DNA from: Acidobacteriota bacterium
GTDB taxonomy: Bacteria; Acidobacteriota; Blastocatellia; RBC074
Reading direction: 5' to 3'
NCBI GenBank assembly: GCA_016715865.1
Contig: JADJXM010000018.1
Coordinates: 62,001-126,000, forward strand
DNA length: 64,000 nt
Numbering within the stretch: the stretch's first letter is position 1; every line of letters starts with the position of its first letter. The position numbers and the translations under genes are program-made. Positions 51,112 to 64,000 of the stretch are shown in pieces. The notes under the pieces are model-generated. The model had not been told where the DNA came from. It saw nothing but the letters and a program-made list of their open reading frames with translations, and did no database searches.

Positions 51112-51553
51112 TGCTGCTCACTCCCGAATAATCCGATCGCGTCACAGGCACACTGCTTCACAACCGGAGATTCAGTATCAGATAAAAAAGGATGTTATCG
51201 CGGACTGGGTGAGTTGGCTGCAATCGCAGCACAGACGCGGACTTATCAATTAATCAGTTAATCACAGGCTCAATTCAAGCTTTAGATCAGGGGATTCGAA
51301 CAATCGGATAAAAAGGGCTTGATCTTACGGGGTTTGTGAAGTGAGGGATTAAACTTCACTCTCATAATCCAAAGTCCGATTCGGGGTCGGTGACAAATAT
51401 TTTGTAGCACATCGAGCGGATGCGTGTAAACCATTTATTTTTTTACAGCGCTCGACCGGGACCAGCCGCCGCCGGTGCGTTATTCAATATCAATGTGTAT
51501 AATCAGCGTTTAAACATCCATCCCAAAACATTCTTGGAGGCAATATTAATCCC
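51112..51553. other. 442-bp gap before argG
   Basis: No ORF or palindrome of the repeat families is seen. A perfect TATAAT at 51498-51503 lies about 50 bases before argG's start and may be its -10 box; no clear -35 is visible 17 bases upstream. GGAGG at 51537-51541 is 12 bases before the start codon. Confidence 0.45.
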
Positions 51554-52756
<1,203 letters not shown>

Positions 52757-52760
52757 AAGA

Positions 52761-52903
52761 GTTTCCAGTTTCCAAGTCACACGAGTACCACTTGGGAGAA
52801 GAAATGGGACCAGGGTTTGATTGTTCTTTTTGTTTCTAAATAATCATATGGATGATTTTAATTACTTTGTGAAACTGGAAACTTCTCCCACTGGAAACTA
52901 TTC
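52761..52903. repeat. Split CTGGAAAC/TTTCCAGT element after argG
   Basis: GTTTCCAGTTTCC near the argG stop and GAAACTGGAAACTTCTCCCACTGGAAAC before ypdA are the outer arms of the same element found after leuC and cimA. Its middle (52780-52870) is AT-rich and different, with an AATCAT-ATGG-ATGATT dyad. It may be a decayed or loop-expanded copy. Confidence 0.6.
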
Positions 52904-52907
52904 TTAA

Positions 52908-53903
<996 letters not shown>

Positions 53904-53998
53904 GACTGATCCATGTGGTATGATATTTTTCGCTGCGCGAGCGCCACGAGCGCGCGTTTGCAAATACTAAACAGGAAGTAAGGAATCACTGCCGGGTT

Positions 53999-55060
53999 AT
54001 GATGAATAACGACAGACTGCTTAGAGCATGTCGATTTCAGGAAGTGGACCGGGCGCCCGTCTGGATGATGAGGCAGGCCGGGCGATACCTGCCGGAATAC
54101 CGCGCGGTTCGCGGCAAGACGACCTTTCTTGAACTATGCAAAACGCCCGAACTTGCGGCTGAAGTCTCCATGCAGCCGTACGACATCCTGGGCGTCGATG
54201 CCGTGATCATGTTTTCGGACATCCTCATTCCGGTCGAAGCGATGGGGGTGAAACTTGACGTCATCGAAAGCAGGGGCCCTGTGATCGAGAACCCGATTCG
54301 AACTGAGGATCAGATCGACAGGTTGATCGTGCCCGATCCGGTCGAGAAGACGGGCTTCGTCATGGAGATCATCCGGTTGCTCCGCCGACAGTTGAACAAC
54401 GAAGCTCCGCTGATCGGATTCGCCGGAGCGCCATACACGCTCGCATCTTATATGGTCGAGGGCGGAACCTCCCGCAATTATAGCGAGATCAAGCGAATGA
54501 TGTTCTCCAGCCCCTCGCTGCTGCATAAATTGCTGGAAAAGATTTCGGACGCGATCACCGACTATCTCAACGCGCAGATCGAAGCCGGCGCCCAGGTGAT
54601 TCAACTGTTCGACACATGGGCGGGCGATCTTTCGACTGCCGACTTCGAAGAGTTCGCTCTTCCCTATCATCAGCGCATCCTCGGCAGATTGCATCGCGGA
54701 CCCGAAGGCATCGGCGTTCCGGCGACACTATATGTCAACGGATGCAGCCACATTCTCGAAAAGATGGCCGTATCCGGTGCGAACGTTCTGAGCGTGGACT
54801 GGCGGATCGATATCGGAGAAGCGCGGAGGCGGCTGGATCTGGCGGGCTTCGACCAACTGGCGCTGCAGGGGAATCTGGATCCATGCGCTCTGCTCGGGAC
54901 TCCGCAAACCATCGCTCTAGGCGTTCGCGAAATACTGAAAAAGGCCGGGCCAGTCGGTCATATCATGAATCTCGGTCATGGGATCATGCCGATGGTGCCT
55001 GTCGAAAATGCACGGGCTTTCATCGAAGCCGCCAAAGCCGGCATCAAGGAAGCCGCCTGA
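53999..55060 (+). CDS. hemE: Uroporphyrinogen decarboxylase
   Basis: A 353-residue enzyme that decarboxylates uroporphyrinogen III to coproporphyrinogen III. Signature regions are RAPVWMMRQAGRYLPEYR and GFAGAPYTLASYMVEGG, and the catalytic Asp is in FSDILIP. The start could be ATG 53999 or 54002. It opens the heme block hemE, M16 pair, hemH, hemG. Confidence 0.95.
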   Translation: MMNNDRLLRACRFQEVDRAPVWMMRQAGRYLPEYRAVRGKTTFLELCKTPELAAEVSMQPYDILGVDAVIMFSDILIPVEAMGVKLDVIESRGPVIENPIRTEDQIDRLIVPDPVEKTGFVMEIIRLLRRQLNNEAPLIGFAGAPYTLASYMVEGGTSRNYSEIKRMMFSSPSLLHKLLEKISDAITDYLNAQIEAGAQVIQLFDTWAGDLSTADFEEFALPYHQRILGRLHRGPEGIGVPATLYVNGCSHILEKMAVSGANVLSVDWRIDIGEARRRLDLAGFDQLALQGNLDPCALLGTPQTIALGVREILKKAGPVGHIMNLGHGIMPMVPVENARAFIEAAKAGIKEAA

Positions 55061-55089
55061 GCCCTGATCAGCATTCATCACGGAAATAC

Positions 55090-56387
<1,298 letters not shown>

Positions 56388-56392
56388 CTTTT

Positions 56393-57664
<1,272 letters not shown>

Positions 57665-57667
57665 CAA

Positions 57668-58654
<987 letters not shown>

Positions 58655-58658
<4 letters not shown>

Positions 58659-60031
58659 ATTACGATTCGATCATCATCGGAGCCGGCATATCCGGGCTCG
58701 TCACCGGTTATCGATTAAAGAGACTGGGGCAGAACGTTCTGGTGCTGGAGAACAGCGACCGTATCGGCGGGTCGATCCGAACGGCGGAGGCTGAAGGTTA
58801 TCTGATCGAACAGGGACCGAACAGCGCACGTGGCACTCACGAACTGATCGATCTGATCGAAGAGCTGGATCTGATGAGTGAACTGGTCACTGCGCCGCCG
58901 CGCGCGCCGGCATTTGTCTATGCGGCCGGACAGCTGCATCCCGTTCCAATGGGCCCGGGCCCTCTGATCACATCGAAACTTCTTTCAGGATCGGCCAAAC
59001 TGGGGCTGCTCGGCGAACCATTCCGCAGCGGACGGACCGAACCCGGTGAAGAGAGTATCGCTTCGTTCATCCGGCGACGGCTCGGCCCTCAAATTCTGGA
59101 GAGGCTCGTCGCGCCCTTTCTTTCCGGCGTCTATGCGGGCGATCCCGAGAAACTGTCCGTCCAGGCGTGCTTTCCGAAGCTCGCCGAATTCGAAGCATCC
59201 GCCGGCAGCATCTTGCGCGGCGCGATCAGATCAGCACGCTCATCGAAAGAGAAAAAGGAAACGCCGAAACGATCGCTGCGCCAGTACCGGCTCTGCTCCT
59301 TCCACGATGGCCTGAGCGCTCTGCCGAAAAAACTGGCCGCCGCGCTGGGCGAAAATCTGCTCGATCAAACCCGCGTGACAGGGATTACGAAGAGCGATTT
59401 CTATCAGATAGCGATCGAGCGTAATCACGAAAGCCGTACTTTGACCTGTTCCAGTCTGATCCTTGCCACACCGGCATATACGGCCGCGCAGTTGCTGGAG
59501 CCGGTATCGGCCGGGATCTCGGCATTGCTGGCTGAGATACAATACGTTTCGCTCGTCTCAGTGCCGCTGGCATATCGTAAAGATCAGCTCACGACGCAGG
59601 CTGAAGGATTCGGATTTCTGACTCCGCGCAGCGAGGGGTTGCGCACTCTCGGGTCGATCTGGAACTCCTCGCTCTTTTCAGGGCGCGCGCCCGATGATCA
59701 CCTCATCACCACAAATTTCATCGGCGGAGCGACCGATCCCGACGCCATCCGCCTGAGCGACGAAGACCTGATCACTACCGTACACAATGACCTGACGAAG
59801 GTTCTTGGGATATCCGGCGAGCCGATCCGCCTGCCGATCACTCGCTGGGAACGCGCTATCCCGCAATACAACATCGGTCATGCGGCCCGCGTCTCGCGTA
59901 TCGATGCGACATTGAAAAATATCCGTGGATTACACCTGAGCGGAAATTATCTGCACGGAATCTCGATCGGAGATTGCATCAAGAACGCCGAAACGCTCTC
60001 CGGGGAGGTACTCAGGCAATCGAATCCATAA
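58655..60031 (+). CDS. hemG: Protoporphyrinogen oxidase (HemG/HemY type)
   Basis: A 458-residue FAD enzyme that oxidises protoporphyrinogen IX. The ATG at 58655 overlaps the hemH stop by 4 bases, so the longer frame from 58589 is not used. The FAD motif is GAGISGLVTGYRLKRLGQNVLVLENSDRIGGSIRT, and the C-terminus carries GLHLSGNYLHGISIGDCI. With hemE and hemH this indicates the protoporphyrin-dependent heme route, although coproporphyrin-type routes use related oxidases. Confidence 0.9.
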
Positions 60032-60648
60032 TGCCGATCGGTACAACTGGTTTGATCAGGACATTTCAACAGGAACCAGGCGTTCTGTATGGCGGTGTGA
60101 TGATACTGCTGCTCACAATGATCATCCTCTCGACAGGGCTGGTTGAGGCTGACTCTTCTTCTTATCGCGTAGTGATCAGGAAAGCCGATCGCAAGCTCCA
60201 TCTTTACCTCCTCCAAAACGGGCGTCAGAGGTTGATCAAGACCTATCAGGTCGTGCTCGGAAACAACCCGGTCGGCCACAAACGCAAACAGGGTGACAGC
60301 GCTACACCCGAGGGCGATTACTACATCACACACAAAAATTCGCGCAGCAAATTCTATCTCTCGCTGGGCATCAGTTATCCGAATATCCAGGATGCCGATG
60401 CCGGGTTGCAGGCGAAGTCGATCACGAAGGCGCAGCACAAGGCGATCGTCAATGCCATAAACAGGCAGGAGAAACCACCGCAGAACACAAAGCTCGGCGG
60501 CGACATCTTCATTCACGGCGGCGGAACGGGGATGCTTTTCGGCAAACCAAATGACTGGACGCTTGGCTGCATCGCGCTCGAAAATGCAGATATCAAGGAA
60601 CTCTTTGATCTGCTGCCGGTGAAAACTCCGGTTCGGATAGATCCTTGA
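60031..60648 (+). CDS. L,D-transpeptidase (YkuD domain)
   Basis: A 205-residue protein. The start at ATG 60031 overlaps the hemG stop (TAATG). A hydrophobic stretch at about 20-37 is a signal or anchor. The catalytic motif is His162 ... Cys180 (IFIHGGGTGMLFG then WTLGCIAL). Such enzymes form 3-3 cross-links or attach lipoproteins in peptidoglycan. Its coupling to hemG may be accidental; the two functions are unrelated. Confidence 0.85.
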   Translation: MPIGTTGLIRTFQQEPGVLYGGVMILLLTMIILSTGLVEADSSSYRVVIRKADRKLHLYLLQNGRQRLIKTYQVVLGNNPVGHKRKQGDSATPEGDYYITHKNSRSKFYLSLGISYPNIQDADAGLQAKSITKAQHKAIVNAINRQEKPPQNTKLGGDIFIHGGGTGMLFGKPNDWTLGCIALENADIKELFDLLPVKTPVRIDP

Positions 60649-60673
60649 GACGTGAAAATTCTTCCTAGTCATA

Positions 60674-60744
60674 TCACCACAGAGACACAGAGGGCACAGA
60701 GAAACCCTCCGTCCTCTCTGTGTCCTCTGTGCCTCTGTGGTGGG
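60674..60744. repeat. CACAGAG inverted repeat before larC
   Basis: ATCACCACAGAGACACAGAGGGC and GTCCTCTGTGCCTCTGTGGT form the arms. It belongs to the CACAGAG family also seen at 31080-31146 and in the leuD/leuB gap. It ends about 12 bases before larC's ATG. Confidence 0.65.
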
Positions 60745-60755
60745 TAATTCCAATT

Positions 60756-61970
<1,215 letters not shown>

Positions 61971-62034
61971 GCCCATCTCAGCCGGCAGACCAGTTAAAGC
62001 AGGGTCCGTATCCATTGATTGATGAATTTGATTG

Positions 62035-62063
62035 TTGCGAATATTTTACCGGGAAAATATGAT
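62035..62063 (+). promoter_or_regulatory. Promoter immediately before the CinA-like gene
   Basis: TTGCGA at 62035-62040 and TATGAT at 62058-62063 are 17 bases apart. The predicted start site falls near 62070, the ATG of the next gene, which would make the mRNA leaderless. Confidence 0.4.
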
Positions 62064-62069
62064 ACGGAT

Positions 62070-62801
62070 ATGATCATTCCAAGTGCGGCGATACTGGTGA
62101 TCGGCGATGAAATCCTGAGCGGAAAGACTGAAGACCTGAATGCCAGGCTGCTGATCGGCGAATTGCGCGAGCTCGGCGTCGCGCTCAAGCGCATCTTTGT
62201 CATCCCTGATGACGTAGACGAGGTCGCTCAAGCCATTCGAGAATTATCGACGAAATTCGATTACGTCTTCACTTCAGGCGGAGTCGGGCCGACACACGAT
62301 GACGTGACGCTGGCCGGCATCGCCCGCGGATTCGACGTTCCAATAGTTTGCCACCCGCAGCTCGAAGCCATCATTCGCGGTTATTTTGGCGATAAGACAG
62401 ACGAATCGCACCTGCTTATGGCCAACGTTCCCGAAGGCGCCGAGCTGATCGACGGTCCAGATATTCGCTGGCCGGTCCTCTGCGTACGCAACGTCTACAT
62501 TCTGCCCGGAGTGCCCGAACACTTCCGGCGCAAATTCCTTGCCATCCGTGAACGCTTTCGCGTCGCACCGTTCTTCAATCACGCCATCTTCACAAAAGAA
62601 GACGAATTCGATCTGGCCGATAACCTTCGCGCCGTCGCAGCGGCGAACCCGCTGGTCGCCATCGGCTCCTATCCGAACTTCTCTTCGGAAGAATATCGCG
62701 TCAAGCTGACACTTGAATCGAAGGATGCCACCGCTCTCGATGCGGCAGTCAGCCAGTTGATGGACCTGCTCGATCGTGACAGGTTCGTCCGTAGCGAATA
62801 A
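62070..62801 (+). CDS. CinA/MoaB-like molybdopterin-binding protein
   Basis: A 243-residue protein. I choose ATG 62070 (MIIPSAAILVIGDEIL), though in-frame starts at 62019 (TTG) and 62022 (ATG) exist. The N-terminal MoCF_biosynth fold is clear (VIGDEILSGKTEDLNARLL, FTSGGVGPTHDDVTLAGIARGF). CinA-type proteins combine this with a nicotinamide deamidase; here the second domain is absent or short, so the role (pyrophosphatase, FAD or molybdopterin binding) is open. Confidence 0.75.
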   Translation: MIIPSAAILVIGDEILSGKTEDLNARLLIGELRELGVALKRIFVIPDDVDEVAQAIRELSTKFDYVFTSGGVGPTHDDVTLAGIARGFDVPIVCHPQLEAIIRGYFGDKTDESHLLMANVPEGAELIDGPDIRWPVLCVRNVYILPGVPEHFRRKFLAIRERFRVAPFFNHAIFTKEDEFDLADNLRAVAAANPLVAIGSYPNFSSEEYRVKLTLESKDATALDAAVSQLMDLLDRDRFVRSE

Positions 62802-62833
62802 AGGATTTTCAACGCCAGGGACACCATGAGGGC

Positions 62834-63007
62834 AAAGAAATTAAATCGCAAAGACCGCAAAGGGGCAAAGGTATACAGGGAAGATCAGTGTTCGAATTAT
62901 ATCCAATGGGCAATAATCCGGATATTCATATCACTAAAAAATCTTTGCTCCTTTGCGGTCTCTGCGATTAATTCTTTGCCCCTTTGCGGTCTTTGCGATT
63001 AATTTCT
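62834..63007. repeat. TTTGCGGTCTTTGCGATTAATT inverted array
   Basis: AAATCGCAAAGACCGCAAAGG on the left pairs with two tandem right arms (TTTGCGGTCTCTGCGATTAA and TTTGCGGTCTTTGCGATTAA). It lies between convergent genes. It is another gene-end repeat family in this genome, with an asymmetric one-plus-two arm arrangement. Confidence 0.65.
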
Positions 63008-63046
63008 TCCGGACTTGATTGCCAGAAAATTTTGTTTACAGAGTAT

Positions 63047-63799
63047 TTAATCCCTTTTTCGTTTCATCCGCTCGACATACTTTTCGACCTCTTGTCGATG
63101 CTCATCTGAAAACAGTCGGATCTCGATCGCCCTGAACATCCTGTCGAAAGCCTCGTCAGTCCCCAGTTCGATCAGATCGCGACTCAGACTTTTTGTTTCA
63201 AATAACGCTTCTCGCGGCCGTGCAGCCAGCTTCTCAGCCAGCGCCATCGTCCGCTCCATCAGCTCCTCGGCCGGATACAGGTGATTGACCAGGCCGATGC
63301 GAAAGGCTTCATCGGCATCGATCACATCGCCGGTCATGGCAAGCTCTTTGGCGCGGCTCAAACCGATGATCTTATATAAAGGATACATGATCTGTGTGAC
63401 GCCGAGCAGCACCTCGGTCTGAGCGAATTTCGCCGCTGACGAGCAGATGCGGATATCGCAGAATGCCGCCAGATCGAATCCGCCGGCGATGGCCGGCCCG
63501 TTGATCGATGCGATGACAGGCTGCGGCAGCGTATATATCTGCCTGAAAAGCTCGAAGAGGGTTCTCATGTATTCGGCTTTATCATCCGCATCGAGTGTGA
63601 TCAGGTGGTGCAGATCGAGCCCGGCGCAGAAGCTCTTCCCGGCGCCGTTGATGACCAACACCTTGACGGATGAGTCCTTAGCGACGTCACTCAATGCATC
63701 TCCGAGAGCCTGGATCATGTCCGGATGCAGCGAATTGCGCTTTTCAGGCCGGTTAAGGGTGACCAGTAGTATGTCATTACGTTTTTCGATGATTATCAT
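63047..63799 (-). CDS. Enoyl-CoA hydratase/isomerase-family protein
   Basis: A 250-residue crotonase-fold enzyme. The oxyanion-hole regions are GKSFCAGLDL and NGPAIAGGFDLAAFCDIRIC. The position normally held by one catalytic Glu reads Val/Leu (ETEVLLG with LGV), so the exact reaction is uncertain. It could be a hydratase, isomerase or other crotonase. It starts near the hisS leader on the opposite strand. Confidence 0.85.
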   Translation of the reverse strand: MIIIEKRNDILLVTLNRPEKRNSLHPDMIQALGDALSDVAKDSSVKVLVINGAGKSFCAGLDLHHLITLDADDKAEYMRTLFELFRQIYTLPQPVIASINGPAIAGGFDLAAFCDIRICSSAAKFAQTEVLLGVTQIMYPLYKIIGLSRAKELAMTGDVIDADEAFRIGLVNHLYPAEELMERTMALAEKLAARPREALFETKSLSRDLIELGTDEAFDRMFRAIEIRLFSDEHRQEVEKYVERMKRKRD

Positions 63800-63828
63800 A
63801 AATCTTTTCCATTCAGTTAATCAGTTAT

Positions 63829-63856
63829 TTGGACAGATCGCCGGCTATGTTACAAT
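63829..63856 (+). promoter_or_regulatory. Promoter of hisS
   Basis: TTGGAC at 63829-63834 and TACAAT at 63851-63856 are 16 bases apart, facing the partial gene at 63977. It is divergent from the enoyl-CoA hydratase gene. The roughly 115-base leader that follows holds no recognisable riboswitch or T-box. Confidence 0.45.
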
Positions 63857-63976
63857 TTGCGGTTCAACCCGGCAGACACTGCCTGCCATTTCACTGTCGA
63901 GCCCGTCTTCAGCTTCCCGGAATAACCGCAAAGCGAACAGACTGACCGCTGACGAACGGAATCGCATACATACTTT

Positions 63977-64000
63977 ATGATTCAGACTGTAAGAGGGACA
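63977..64000 (+). CDS. hisS: Histidyl-tRNA synthetase (partial, N-terminus only)
   Basis: The window ends after eight codons, MIQTVRGT. Bacterial HisS proteins often begin with (M)xIQxxRGTxD. With so little sequence this is a tentative call. Confidence 0.4.

Noticed and set aside
63857..63976. T-box or His leader before hisS
   Set aside because: No T-box core (AGGGTGG) and no run of His codons; the short ORF from ATG 63848 has only two His residues.

Overview
The window looks like chromosome of an Acidobacteriota bacterium, most likely close to Blastocatellia. This is inferred from gene content, not from a marker gene. Supporting signs are a secreted CAP protein ending in the Solibacter-type TIGR03437 domain, a TonB-dependent receptor with an N-terminal carboxypeptidase-regulatory domain, an FG-GAP/ASPIC-UnbV protein, a tricorn-like protease, and bacillithiol genes (bshC, ypdA) in a moderately GC-rich Gram-negative-type genome. 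There is no prophage, CRISPR array, rRNA or tRNA, and no intact insertion sequence.

Layout. 1-7.1 kb: edge of a surface beta-helix protein, FG-GAP protein, DegQ/HtrA-type protease, superoxide dismutase, small membrane protein. 7.1-11.8 kb: B12-dependent ribonucleotide reductase behind an NrdR-type promoter, HtpX, DUF2227-like protein. 11.8-26.5 kb: TonB-dependent receptor, TacA/TacT toxin-antitoxin pair, beta-galactosidase-like GH, tricorn-like protease, AtpZ-like protein, lipoprotein, AllA-like protein, LmbE-type deacetylase. 26.5-31 kb: minus-strand run of degenerate Fic protein, zincin, PLP decarboxylase, a 40-residue membrane protein and a sodium symporter. 31-35.4 kb: DapA-family enzyme, bshC, LysR regulator and partner. 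35.6-46.4 kb: branched-chain amino acid block leuA-leuC-leuD-leuB, ilvB-ilvN-ilvC, DUF4410, cimA; with cimA, isoleucine carbon can come from pyruvate. 46.5-49.5 kb: cysteine operon cysM, mec and a CysO-like/ThiF/rhodanese fusion. 49.5-53.9 kb: MITE-like element, CAP protein, argG, ypdA. 54-60.6 kb: hemE, two M16 peptidases, hemH, hemG, L,D-transpeptidase. 60.7-64 kb: larC, CinA-like protein, enoyl-CoA hydratase and the first codons of hisS.

The strongest new-looking signals are regulatory. Upstream of ilvB a 55-codon leader peptide packed with Ile/Val/Leu codons is followed by mutually exclusive antiterminator and terminator stems: a complete ribosome-mediated attenuator. Upstream of and overlapping cysM, a 19-codon ORF ends in four consecutive Cys codons, a candidate cysteine-sensing leader. 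The third gene of that operon carries a sulfur-carrier domain whose Gly-Gly is internal, next to a JAMM peptidase that could release it.

Nearly every gene boundary carries a short palindromic repeat array from one of several families (AGTAGAA, CTGGAAAC, CACAGAG, GCCAGG, TTTGCGGTCT, and ATGGAGT-ended palindromes). Many begin exactly at a stop codon, and one array together with the end of leuD has been tandemly duplicated.
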